From Lactobacillus bombicola (GTDB lineage Bacteria > Bacillota > Bacilli > Lactobacillales > Lactobacillaceae): 64,000 nt of DNA. This document shows, piece by piece, positions 34,710-43,902 of this stretch (its first letter is position 1; the number at the start of each line of letters is the position of its first letter). The notes beneath the pieces were generated by a model. That model was given only the letters and a program-made list of their open reading frames with translations. It did not search any database and was not told the origin of the DNA. The DNA lies in the NCBI RefSeq assembly GCF_900112665.1, contig NZ_FOMN01000007.1, positions 1 through 64,000 of the forward strand, in the 5' to 3' direction. The position numbers and the translations under genes are program-made.

Positions 34710-35702
34710 ATGAGAACAATTACTTCTACCGTTGCTAAACATATGGAAAATTTATCAACTGAAGATGGTATCATTAGTGCATTAGCAATCGATCAACGTG
34801 GATCGCTTAAAACAATGCTGGCCGATGCAGCAAATAAACCAGCAGATGAAACAACAATTGTTGATTTTAAAAAGGCCGTTTCAAGTGAACTAACACCGTA
34901 TGCTTCATCAATATTGACTGATCCAGAATACGGTCTTCCTGCTACTAAAGTTAGAGATAAGAATTGTGGTTTACTGCTTTCTTATGAAAAAACTGGTTAT
35001 GATACAACTGTACCTGGTAGAATGCCTGATTTAATTGAGAATCAATCTGGGTTACGAATTAAGAATGAGGGTGGTGATGCAATCAAATTTTTAGTTTATT
35101 ATGATCCAGACGAGGGAGAAGAAATCAATGATAAAAAGAAAGCTTTTGTTGAAAGAGTAGGTGCTGAGTCAAAAGCTAATGAATTGCCATTTTTCTTAGA
35201 AATATTGACTTACGATGCTAAAATTAATGATACTAAAGGCGAAGATTTTGCTAAAGTTAAGGCTAATAAAGTTATTGCAACCATGCAAGAGTTCTCAAAA
35301 CCTCAATATAATGTGACGGTTTTAAAGGTGGAAATTCCCTTTAATCTTAAGTATGTTGAAGGCTTTAATGGCGATAACAACGTTATTTATACTCAAGCTG
35401 AAGCTAAAAAATTATTGAAAAAGCAATCCGAAGCAACCGATCTACCGTATATCTTCTTATCAGCTGGTGTAACAAGCGAGGAATTTATTGCTGAGATTAA
35501 AATGGCTGAGGATGTGGGAGCAAAATTTAATGGCGTTCTTTGCGGGCGAGCTACCTGGAAACCAGCGATTAAACCGTTTGCTGGTGAAAATGAAGAAGCT
35601 GGACGTAAATGGCTTGCAACTAAAGGTAAGGAAAATATTGAAAATTTAAATAAAGTGCTCAGCGGTGCAAAATCCTGGCGTGAAAAATTAAAAATAGAAT
35701 AA
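34710..35702 (+). CDS. lacD: Tagatose-1,6-bisphosphate aldolase
   Basis: A 330-residue class I aldolase that splits tagatose-1,6-bisphosphate into dihydroxyacetone phosphate and glyceraldehyde-3-phosphate. The N-terminal ALAIDQRGSLKTMLADA and central VLKVEIPFNLKYVEG (Schiff-base Lys region) are LacD signatures, and length is normal. AAAGGAG precedes the ATG. It is a single-gene unit 10 kb from lacAB but between the amino-sugar PTS and the kinase gene, so it can serve both tagatose-6-phosphate routes. Confidence 0.93.
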   Translation: MRTITSTVAKHMENLSTEDGIISALAIDQRGSLKTMLADAANKPADETTIVDFKKAVSSELTPYASSILTDPEYGLPATKVRDKNCGLLLSYEKTGYDTTVPGRMPDLIENQSGLRIKNEGGDAIKFLVYYDPDEGEEINDKKKAFVERVGAESKANELPFFLEILTYDAKINDTKGEDFAKVKANKVIATMQEFSKPQYNVTVLKVEIPFNLKYVEGFNGDNNVIYTQAEAKKLLKKQSEATDLPYIFLSAGVTSEEFIAEIKMAEDVGAKFNGVLCGRATWKPAIKPFAGENEEAGRKWLATKGKENIENLNKVLSGAKSWREKLKIE

Positions 35703-35716
35703 TTAAACAGTATAGG

Positions 35717-35747
35717 AAAAGCCATCTATTGTATAGATGGCCTTTTT
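35717..35747. terminator. Terminator between lacD and the RpiR gene
   Basis: AAAAGCCATCTAT pairs with ATAGATGGCCTTTTT; it is bidirectional. Confidence 0.85.
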
Positions 35748-36507
35748 ATTTGCTTTCATAAAAACCAGTTCTAACAGAATAAGCATCACTAAAAATACGT
35801 GTCATAATTTGTAAAGGTAAGCGTGAACGCACCTCATATTCAGGAAAGTAATTTGTTTTTGACATATATCCGATAAATGACATGGTGGAATAAGGCATGA
35901 TACTTCCGGCTGGATTGGTAGTAAAAGTTAGAGTTGGTATTTCATTTTTATTCAAAATGGCTGCTGCTGCAACTAGTTCTTCGGTTTCGCCATTTAGAGT
36001 AATAAAAATTGCAAGTGCATTAGGTTTAATTTTACTAGCCATAGTTTTAATAATATTTGGATCAGAATGAAATTCACAATATTTCCCAGTTAACTGCAAC
36101 TTAACCATTAATTCATTGGCAATTGATTCTGATAAACCTCTGGCAAAAATATAAATAATTTTTGCTTGTCTAGTTAATGAAATACTATCTTCAATCGTGC
36201 TGTAGCTAAGATTATGGAGGGTATTATTCATTTCAATCTCGTTTTTAGTAATGACATGACGGATTTTATCGTCAGCGTCATTTAAGACGCTAAAGGCAGA
36301 GTTTGATTTACTCTTTAATTTTAAAGATTCACGGTAAGAAGTATAACCGCTATAGCCCATTTTTTGCATTGTGCGTACGATTGTCGCAGTAGATACATTT
36401 GCGAATTGACTTAATTTAACTATTGACATTTTTGCAATTTGTTCAGGATTATTTTCGACAATGTTCCATAAGTGGAGTTCAGCAGAACTGAGTTCTTTAG
36501 TTGGCAT
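35746..36507 (-). CDS. RpiR/MurR-family transcriptional regulator
   Basis: A 253-residue regulator with N-terminal HTH (SIVKLSQFANVSTATIVRTM at about 23-42, then GYSGYTSYRE) and a C-terminal SIS domain for a phosphosugar (IIYIFARGLSESIANELMVK). It is divergent from the kinase/fructose-PTS genes about 110 bases away and most likely controls them. The start follows AATGAGGTAAATC on the minus strand. The ligand is probably a sugar phosphate made by the kinase partner. Confidence 0.85.
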   Translation of the reverse strand: MPTKELSSAELHLWNIVENNPEQIAKMSIVKLSQFANVSTATIVRTMQKMGYSGYTSYRESLKLKSKSNSAFSVLNDADDKIRHVITKNEIEMNNTLHNLSYSTIEDSISLTRQAKIIYIFARGLSESIANELMVKLQLTGKYCEFHSDPNIIKTMASKIKPNALAIFITLNGETEELVAAAAILNKNEIPTLTFTTNPAGSIMPYSTMSFIGYMSKTNYFPEYEVRSRLPLQIMTRIFSDAYSVRTGFYESK

Positions 36508-36627
36508 TGATTTACCTCATTTGTAAAACTTTTTCTATATTATAAAAGTAAACGCTATCATTAAGAAAAATGTTACAACAAATTATCTATATAATAAAGT
36601 AAAAGTCAATAAAAAGGAGTGAAAATT

Positions 36628-37557
36628 TTGATTTATACAATAACTCTAAATCCGGCAATTGATTTAGTGATTGTGACAAAAAAGTTGGAACCTAAGGTAG
36701 TTAATAGAACTGAAAAATTTGAATTGCAACCAAATGGTAAAGGCGTTAACGTATCATTTATTTTGAAAAAATTAGGTATAGATAGTGTTGCTACTGGTAT
36801 TGGTGGTGGTTTTACATTGGATTATATCGTTTCTGGATTAAAGGAAAAAGGTATACAAACTAATTTTTTTAAAGTTAAGGAACCAACTAGAGTTAATGTT
36901 TTTACAAATGTCATTGACGAAAATACTGAATATAAAGAGGTAAATCCGGGACCTATAATTAATCAAACCGTTCAGGATAAATTTTTGCAGTATCTAACCA
37001 CTAATTTGGTAACTAATGATATTGTAGTGATTTCTGGAAGTTTTTCCAAGGGAATTAAACCCAATATTTTGGTTGAAATTGCTCAAATTGCTAATAATAA
37101 GAAAGCTAAGTTAGTTATCGATAGTAGTTATGCCGCAATTCTTGATACTTTGCCATTTCAACCATTTTTGCTAAAACCGAATGATGCAGAATTAGCAAAA
37201 CTTTTTAACTGCAAGGAAAAATTAACTAAAAAGAAAATCGTAGAATTGTCACAAAAATTAGTGGCAGGTGGTTGTAAAAATGTTTTGGTTTCTTTAGGGG
37301 CACAAGGAGCAGCATTAATTAATGATAATCGCATTTTATTTGCCAATGCGCCCAAAATCAAAGTAGTCAATTCAGCTTGTGCAGGCGATACAATGCTGGG
37401 AACTTTTATTGCTCTATTAGAAAAAAATAAATCAGTTGAAGAAGCTTTAAAGATGGCGGTGGCGGCAGGTAGCGACACTGCAAGCAGAATTGGCTTAACT
37501 GAGTTTGCTTTAGATGAATTATTACCACAGATTTCAGTAAAAGAAGGGGTGTATTAA
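36628..37557 (+). CDS. PfkB-family kinase (tagatose-6-phosphate or fructose-1-phosphate kinase)
   Basis: A 309-residue ATP-dependent kinase of the LacC/FruK branch: IYTITLNPAIDLVI at the N-terminus, QPNGKGVNVSFILKKLGI, and the ATP/catalytic motif NSACAGDTMLGTF with the catalytic Asp. I prefer the TTG at 36628 because AAGGAGTG overlaps the GTG at 36619 and lies 8 bases before the TTG, and family members begin MIYTxTLNPAID. Next to a fructose PTS it would be FruK; near lacD it could be LacC. The sequence alone does not decide. Confidence 0.85.
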   Translation: MIYTITLNPAIDLVIVTKKLEPKVVNRTEKFELQPNGKGVNVSFILKKLGIDSVATGIGGGFTLDYIVSGLKEKGIQTNFFKVKEPTRVNVFTNVIDENTEYKEVNPGPIINQTVQDKFLQYLTTNLVTNDIVVISGSFSKGIKPNILVEIAQIANNKKAKLVIDSSYAAILDTLPFQPFLLKPNDAELAKLFNCKEKLTKKKIVELSQKLVAGGCKNVLVSLGAQGAALINDNRILFANAPKIKVVNSACAGDTMLGTFIALLEKNKSVEEALKMAVAAGSDTASRIGLTEFALDELLPQISVKEGVY

Positions 37558-37558
37558 T

Positions 37559-39478
37559 ATGGCAAAATATGATTTGGTAGGTGCAACAGGTTGTGCTACT
37601 GGTGTTGCGCATACTTTTATGGCCGAAGAGGCCTTGGAAAAGGCCGCGAAAAAGCTGGGCTATACGATCAAAATTGAAACTCACGGACAAACTGGGGTTG
37701 AAAATCATTTGACAGCTGAAGAAATAAGAGAAGCTAAAGCTATAATTGTTGCATCTGATATAGATGTTGATACTGATCGTTTTGCAGGTAAAAAGTTAGT
37801 TGTAGTTCCTGTGGCTCATGGATTAAAGGAACCTGAAGAGTTGATCAATCGTGCATTGAATGCTCCTATTTATAAAGAAGGTCAAAATTCGGGTAATTCT
37901 GATGTGATTAGTGAAAATAATCAAAGTGTAGGAAACAAATTGTATACATCACTAATGAATGGAGTATCGCATATGTTACCATTTGTTGTTGCAGGTGGTG
38001 TTTTGATTGCAATTTCCTTCTTCTGGGGAATTAATTCGGCTGATCCTAAGAGTAGTGAATACAATCAATTTGCAGCTATGTTAAACACAGTCGGTAGTAC
38101 GACCATGAATTTGATGGCTCCAGTCTTAGGAGCATATATTGCAGAAGCACTAGCTCAAAGAACAGGTTTTGTTGTTGGATTAGCTGCTGGTTTTATTACA
38201 TTTAATGGTGGTGGTGGATTCTTAGGAGCTATTGTTGGTGGTTATTTAGCAACAATTGTGGTTTGGGGATTACAAAAATTATTTAAACCATTACCAGATG
38301 ATAAATTTCGCGGCTTAAAATCAATTTTCCTATTTCCAGTTCTAGGAGTTTTAATCACTGGTTCCATCATGTATTTATTAAATACACCGATTAAAGCGAT
38401 TAATGTAGGTATGATGACATGGCTCAAAGGTTTTGAAAACACTAATCCAATTTTACTGGGAATCATTGTCGGAATAATGTGTGCATCTGATTTTGGTGGC
38501 CCAATAAATAAAGCTGCCTATGTTACAGGAACAGTTTTACTTGCTCAAGGTAATTATTTCTTTATGGCTGGTGTTTCTGCCGCATGTATTGCTCCCCCAT
38601 TAGCTACAGGATTCGCTGTTTTAATGAATCCTAAAGCATATTCTAAGAGCGAAAAAACAGCAGGTTATGTTAACTTTTTGCTAGGATCAACTCATATTAC
38701 TGAAGGTGCTATTCCATTTGCTGCAAAACATCCTTTATGGAATATTCCAGCTTTTATGGTGGGATAAGCAGTAGCAGCAGTATTGACATATATTACTAAA
38801 ATTAGTGTTCCTGCACCTCACGGCGGTTTTATTGTTTTACCATTAGTTAACAAGCCCCTTTTATGGGTTTTATGGATTATAATAGGTTCAATTATCTCTG
38901 GTGTTTTATTGGCACTAATTGCTGGACGATTCGCAAAAAAAGATACAGTATCCGCTGAAAATAGTGTGATAACTACTTCTTCTAAAATAAAAAATGGAAC
39001 CTCAGCAATAAATGAGGAAACATTTGATCCAAGTGATATCTTAGAAATAAGAAATATTAAAACAGATGTTGATATACCAAATCGTGATGAGGCTTTAAAA
39101 TATTTAGCTGATTTTGCAGTTAACAATAATTTAGCTAATGATAGTAAAAAGGTTTATGCCAGTTATGCTAACCGTGAACAAGAAGGTTCGACGGGGATGA
39201 CAGATGGTTTTGCAATACCACATGCTCAATCAGCTGCAATTGAAAAATCAGCAATGCTAATTCTTAAATTAAAGCATCCAATAGACTGGCAATCACTAGA
39301 TGGGCAGAAAATTGATATAGTAATTTCATTTTTGATTCCACAAGTTGATAGTAATGAGCACCTAAAATATTTGTCGAATACAGCCAAGTTGCTAACTCAT
39401 GAAGATTTTATTGCTAAGCTAAAGATTGCTAATACGGCTCAAGATATTTTTAACTTGTTTAAAAATACTAAAATTTAA
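37559..39478 (+). pseudogene. PTS fructose-type EIIBCA, broken by an in-frame TAA
   Basis: One reading frame of 640 codons encodes EIIB (1-103, Cys12 in GATGCATGVAHT), EIIC (about 130-450, about nine membrane segments) and EIIA (about 490-639, His555 in DGFAIPHAQS), a normal domain set for the fructose family. A TAA at 38765-38767 interrupts EIIC after IPAFMVG; the frame goes on without any other damage through the conserved APHGG segment to the end. A single change (TCA to TAA would restore Ser) explains it. The kinase stop is 1 base upstream, so both are one operon. Either a recent mutation, a sequencing error or suppressed. Confidence 0.85.
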
Positions 39479-39486
39479 AATATGGA

Positions 39487-39526
39487 TTAATAGAGGAAAA
39501 ATCCAAGTGTTTTTCCTCTATTATTT
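39487..39526 (+). terminator. Terminator of the kinase-EIIBCA operon
   Basis: AATAGAGGAAAAA pairs with TTTTTCCTCTATT, then T-rich sequence. Confidence 0.85.
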
Positions 39527-39595
39527 TTTATAAATATAATTTATACCATATATTTCCTTTTGAGTTAATGATATTAACTTTTTTGTAAACAAAAA

Positions 39596-39614
39596 GCTTT
39601 CTCAAAGAGAAAGC
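39596..39614 (-). terminator. Minus-strand terminator of the 38-residue gene
   Basis: GCTTTCTC and GAGAAAGC pair around AAA; on the minus strand a T run follows. Confidence 0.65.
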
Positions 39615-39635
39615 AAAAGTTAACAACTTTAATTT

Positions 39636-39752
39636 TTAATCTTCGACTTTTTTGGCTTCAGCCAAGGCCTGCATGATTGAATCATTTTTAGAATGACAAT
39701 CTTTGATCATTTGCCAGTCTTGTTCACTTAATTTAACGATATACTTACTCAA
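39636..39752 (-). CDS. Small protein of unknown function
   Basis: A 38-residue frame beginning at TTG 39752, behind AAAGGG at good spacing: it reads SKYIVKLSEQDWQMIKDC and ends EAKKVED. A GTG at 39761 is an alternative start. The flanking binding site and its own terminator support a real gene. It has an even mix of charged residues, no membrane segment, and one Cys. Unrecognised. The stretch 39762-40110 holds no gene, apart from the upstream control region of apf. Confidence 0.5.
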   Translation of the reverse strand: MSKYIVKLSEQDWQMIKDCHSKNDSIMQALAEAKKVED

Positions 39753-40110
39753 TTCATTCACCCTTTCTTTGAAATCTTAACTTTTATAATAGCACTTTTC
39801 ATGATTAAAGAAGAAAAGCAAAAATAATATTTTCATTTATGTTGCAAAATTAGAGGTTTAGTTAGAATATACCGATGGTAAATTTTTATTTTTGTATGTG
39901 ACAAGTATATTCAGAATCTTTATCAGGACTTAATTTTCAATTTTGCATGAATGTGAAGCAAATGTTACAAGTATGACATTATTTTTAACAGAAGTAATAT
40001 TTTTTTAAAGACTGAGTGATATTCCTGTTATAGTTCTGCAATTTAAACACTGTAGTATGTAAGCAATTGAATTGATTAATGCATATTTGTCAATTTAATG
40101 AGGAAATGAT

Positions 40111-40806
40111 ATGAAATTTGATAAGGAGAGAATTTTTTTGAAGGTAAAATCAATCTTAGTTAAATCAGCAGCAGTAGCAGCATTATCTGTTTCAGGCGTT
40201 GCGCTGATGAACAGCACTAAAACTAATACTGTTCATGCGGCTACCGTTGAAAATGATGCAGCAGTTGTAACTGTGAACTATGTTGAAGGTAATGGTATTC
40301 ACGTTTGGAATAGTTACGAGCAGCCTGAAGCTACTGGACAAATTTTACCAAGTAATTCATCTTGGAAAGTCATAAAAACTGCCTATGACCATAATGGAGA
40401 AAAATGGTATGATTTAGGCAAAAATCAATGGGTAAAAGCTGAATACGTAAATTCAGGCTATTATCCAGCAAATATAAATGAAACCGAAACTCAATCTCAA
40501 GTAGCAGTAGAGTCTGATAGTTCTACTGTTACTACAAATAATAATCCTACCAATACACAGAATGAGACAATGGTTGGAAATGATGTAGAATCTAGTGCCA
40601 AGGCTTGGATTGCTAATCGTGAATCAGGTAGCTCATATAGTGCACAAAATGGTCAATATATTGGCAAGTATCAACTAGCAGCTGCATATTTAAATGGTGA
40701 TTATTCCGCTGCTAATCAAGAACGTGTTGCCAATCAATATGTTGCTAGTCGTTATGGCTCATGGGCAGCGGCTAAACAATTTTGGCAAGCAAATGGTTGG
40801 TACTAA
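40111..40806 (+). CDS. Secreted Apf-like (aggregation-promoting factor) surface protein
   Basis: A 231-residue secreted protein. The signal peptide (SAAVAALSVSGVALMNST, cleavage near VHA-A) is followed by a short SH3/SLAP-like module (about 55-120, GIHVWNSY... KNQWVKAEYV), a Ser/Thr/Asn linker, and the lysozyme-like Apf C-terminal domain (about 160-231: AKAWIANRESGSSYSAQNG ... KQFWQANGWY). The catalytic-type Glu in NRESG is present. ATG 40111 has GAGGAAATGAT; a TTG at 40138 with AAGGAGAG would give a more typical signal peptide (MKVKSILVK). Single gene with a terminator. Confidence 0.82.
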   Translation: MKFDKERIFLKVKSILVKSAAVAALSVSGVALMNSTKTNTVHAATVENDAAVVTVNYVEGNGIHVWNSYEQPEATGQILPSNSSWKVIKTAYDHNGEKWYDLGKNQWVKAEYVNSGYYPANINETETQSQVAVESDSSTVTTNNNPTNTQNETMVGNDVESSAKAWIANRESGSSYSAQNGQYIGKYQLAAAYLNGDYSAANQERVANQYVASRYGSWAAAKQFWQANGWY

Positions 40807-40849
40807 TCGCCTGAAATAGATAATAAATATAAATAACAACTTAATAAGT

Positions 40850-40886
40850 AAAAAGAGTCTAGTCAATTCGACTAGGCCTTTTTTTG
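40850..40886 (+). terminator. Terminator of the Apf-like gene
   Basis: AGTCTAGTC pairs with GACTAGGCCT, followed by seven T. Confidence 0.8.
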
Positions 40887-40899
40887 GTAGTTAATTTTA

Positions 40900-41930
40900 A
40901 TGATCAATGGCATAAGTGAATTTGTCACTGCGCAAAACTTGTTGCGAGAGGAAGTGAAAAAGGTAGTCAAGCAGGCGATAGCAAAGATAGCAAAGCACGG
41001 CAAGATTAAACAAATTTTGTGGGTAGGAGCTGGTGGCTCCTTTGGTGGCTTTTATGTAGCTAATTATTTTTTGCAACAAGAAGCAAAAACATTTTTACCG
41101 CAATGTATACCAGTGGTGAATTTATTTATGTAGCCCCGAAACATCTGGACCAAAATACCTTAGTAGTTTTGTGTTCAATGAGAGGTACCAAAGAAACAAT
41201 TGTCGCTTCCCAAATTGCACAAAATGCGGGCGCAACCACAGTCTCCTTATATGTGGAAAAATCAGCACTATTAGACTACTCTGACTACCAAATTAAGTAT
41301 GAGAGTTTGGCACTTGATGAAAGTAGGATTGAACGAGTTAATAGCAGTATTAGTCTATGTATTGCTATGAATGTATTAAATGAAGTAGAAGGCTATGATA
41401 ATTATGCTGCTGCGATGGCGGCTTTTGCCGATTTAGATCCAATTTATCACAGGGCAGTCGAATACACGCCTCCTTTGGCCAAAAAATGGGCAGAATTAAA
41501 TAAAAAGCAAAAGATAATCTACGTTATTGCTAGCGGGCCCGCCTATGGAGCCGCTTATATCTTTTCGATTTGTAATTTGGAAGAAATGCTACAGTTGAAT
41601 TCACCCACCATTCACAGCTACGAGTACTTCAACGGACCATTTGAAGTGACCGATAAGGGAAAATCAATTTTTCAATTGCTCGCTACAGGAAAAACTCGTC
41701 CAGAGGATGAACGTGCTTTAAGATTTGAACAAAGATTTGCTGGGGAGAAATTATACGTATTAGATGGTAAAGAAATTGGCCTAGATGATCTCCCAGAAGA
41801 GATTGCCCCATATTTTAACCATTCAATTTTTTCTTCTATCTTAAATAACGTTTATACGAGGGAACTATCATATACAACACATGAAAGTTATCTGACTCGG
41901 CGCTATATGTGGAAAGAAGAGTATAAGTAA
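40900..41930 (+). pseudogene. SIS-domain fructosamine-6-phosphate deglycase-like gene, frameshifted
   Basis: Two overlapping frames make one FrlB-like protein of about 343 codons. The first (40900-41133) has the SIS start ILWVGAGGSFGGFYVANYFL; from about 41100 the second (to 41930) continues MYTSGEFIYVAPKHLDQNTL, in line with the intact paralogue at 44795 (IYTANEFNYDTPKGVGENTI). One missing or extra base near CCGCAATG accounts for it. No binding site precedes the first ATG. The product would be a deglycase of phosphorylated Amadori compounds. Confidence 0.8.
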
Positions 41931-42081
41931 TGTTGCTAATTACTGTAGCCCTTAATAAGAGCGCAGCTTTTGGCAGAATACCCTTAAGATGATCAATAAG
42001 TAAAAATTTCATCAAAAAGCAATGATACCGCTTTAAAATGATAATAATGCAAAAATAATTTAATTATTTTCAAATAAAAGC

Positions 42082-42110
42082 TTTACAGAATTTAGGCATT
42101 ATAATATTAT
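42082..42110 (+). promoter_or_regulatory. Promoter of the fructosamine PTS operon
   Basis: TTTACA at 42082-42087 and TATTAT at 42105-42110, spacer 17. An overlapping TATAAT at 42100 has too short a spacer. The rest of 41931-42189 shows no gene. Confidence 0.5.
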
Positions 42111-42189
42111 TTAGGTATACGTGTTAATACATTATACTTTTAAAAAAGACATTTTAGGATATTTGATTTTTGATTAGGGGTGAAAAGAA

Positions 42190-42615
42190 GTGAAAATAAT
42201 TTTAGTTAGTCATGGCAAGCTTGCAAAGGGCATGAAGGATACAGTTGAGATGATTGCTGGTAAGCAGGACAATCTTGAGGCGTTTGAAGCTTATGGCAGT
42301 GGTTCCGAAGACGAAAGTTTTATTACCGACGTCAAACAATCTGTTGCTGCAAGTAAAGAGGATAAGGTTATTGTTGTGACGGATGTATTGGGTGGATCTG
42401 TTAATAATGAAATGATCCAGTTGTTAAAAGACCACCATAACTTAACGCTTTTGACTGGCATGAATTTACCTCTGATTATTACTTTAGTTACCACAGTGAA
42501 TGCGCAGGATAGTGAAGATGCTATTTTGGAGGCAATTGCCGAAGGACAGAAGGGAGTTTTATCAGTTAATAAGTTAATGAGTGAAGATGATGATGATGGA
42601 GGAGATTTATTATGA
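42190..42615 (+). CDS. PTS mannose-family EIIA (fructosamine type)
   Basis: A 141-residue EIIA with phosphorylated His8 in LVSHGKLAKG and the family segments VVTDVLGGSVNNE and LLTGMNLPLIITL; the end is strikingly acidic (SEDDDDGGDLL). Start is GTG behind GGGGTG. It overlaps the EIIB gene by 4 bases (ATGA). First gene of a four-subunit PTS with a deglycase, arranged like the gfr (glucoselysine/fructoselysine) operon of Salmonella. Confidence 0.85.
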   Translation: MKIILVSHGKLAKGMKDTVEMIAGKQDNLEAFEAYGSGSEDESFITDVKQSVAASKEDKVIVVTDVLGGSVNNEMIQLLKDHHNLTLLTGMNLPLIITLVTTVNAQDSEDAILEAIAEGQKGVLSVNKLMSEDDDDGGDLL

Positions 42616-43082
42616 TAAAGGTAATTAGGGTTGATCACCGTTTATTGCACGGACAGGTAATATTTTCGTGGACCAAGTTTGCAAATATTGAGCGCTTAAT
42701 CGTAATTGACACGGCCACTGCTAAAGATGATTTTAAGAAAATGTCGTTAAAGTTAGCTAAACCAGAAGATGTTCGCTTAAACGTTTTTAGTGTTGATGCT
42801 GCAATTGCTAAAATCGATCAAATCAAGGCCTTAAAAGATAACATTATGTTGATCTTTGAAAATGTCACTGAATTGAGTAAATTTATTGATCAATTTGGAC
42901 CAGTTGAAGAAATTAACTATGGCTTAATTCCAGCAAAGCCTGATGCGCAGCGCTTTAGCAATGCTGTTTACTTGACGCCTGAAGAGGTTAAATTATCAAA
43001 AAAGATGTGTGATCAAGGAATAAAGATTTCAATGCAACAGGTTCCTTCATTCAATAAAGAGCTTCTAAATAACGTTATTTAG
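42612..43082 (+). CDS. PTS mannose-family EIIB (fructosamine type)
   Basis: A 156-residue EIIB with His13 in VDHRLLHGQVIFSW. Translation is coupled to EIIA by an ATGA overlap; GGAGGAG lies in the end of the EIIA gene. The EIIC gene follows 17 bases later. Confidence 0.88.
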   Translation: MIKVIRVDHRLLHGQVIFSWTKFANIERLIVIDTATAKDDFKKMSLKLAKPEDVRLNVFSVDAAIAKIDQIKALKDNIMLIFENVTELSKFIDQFGPVEEINYGLIPAKPDAQRFSNAVYLTPEEVKLSKKMCDQGIKISMQQVPSFNKELLNNVI

Positions 43083-43099
43083 AAAGAAAGGCTAGAAAA

Positions 43100-43891
43100 A
43101 TGTTTTGGAAAGCATTAATCGTCGGACTAATTGGTGTTTTTGCCATGTTCGACTCAAGACTTCTTGGACGTGAAAATTTTGAACAACCATTAATCATCAG
43201 TACCCTAGTGGGGTTGGCATTAGGAGATCCTGCCAAAGGACTAATGGTTGGTGCCACACTGCAATTAGTATCAATGGGGATTGTGGCTGTTGGAGCCGCT
43301 GCTCCTCCTGACATGGTTCTGGGCTCAGTTGTAGCTTCAGCTTTTGCGATTTTATCGCATACAAGTGCTCAAGCGGCACTAACTGTGGCTTTGCCAGTTG
43401 CGGTTTTAGGTCAATTGGTTGCTATTGTTGTCAGAATGCTGTTTTCTTCATTTAACTCGTTAGTTGAAAAAGCAATTGATGATGGCAAATTTAGAAAGGC
43501 CTGTAGTTACCATATCGTCTATGGTCCAATTATTTATGGCTTGCTTTATTTCATCCCAATCTTTTTTGCAATCTACCTGGGAACCGATGCAGTTACCGCA
43601 TTGGTAAAAATGATTCCTGCTTGGTTGACAAATGGTTTGACCTTAGCAAGTAAAATTTTGCCAGCATACGGATTTGCGTTACTAATGTCAACCATGATTG
43701 ATAAGAAAAATGCTGTTTACTTATTCTTAGGTTTTTTTATTGCGGCATACGGCAAGATGTCGGTAATCAGTGTTGCTATTTTTGCAGTAATTTTAGTAAT
43801 TATCCTGAATAAGTTTATGAATAATAATGGCAATAACGATTCTGGCTCTTCTGCCAAAGATGACAGCCTAGATGATTTGGAAGAATTATAG
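43100..43891 (+). CDS. PTS mannose-family EIIC (fructosamine type)
   Basis: A 263-residue membrane channel subunit with LVGLALGDPAKGLMVGATLQ near 35-54 and VGAAAPPDMVLGSVVASAFA near 61-80. It ends in a Asn/Ser-rich then acidic tail (DDSLDDLEEL). AGAAAGAAAGG precedes the start. It belongs to the same operon as EIIA, EIIB and EIID. Confidence 0.88.
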   Translation: MFWKALIVGLIGVFAMFDSRLLGRENFEQPLIISTLVGLALGDPAKGLMVGATLQLVSMGIVAVGAAAPPDMVLGSVVASAFAILSHTSAQAALTVALPVAVLGQLVAIVVRMLFSSFNSLVEKAIDDGKFRKACSYHIVYGPIIYGLLYFIPIFFAIYLGTDAVTALVKMIPAWLTNGLTLASKILPAYGFALLMSTMIDKKNAVYLFLGFFIAAYGKMSVISVAIFAVILVIILNKFMNNNGNNDSGSSAKDDSLDDLEEL

Positions 43892-43902
43892 GAGTAAAAA
43901 TT

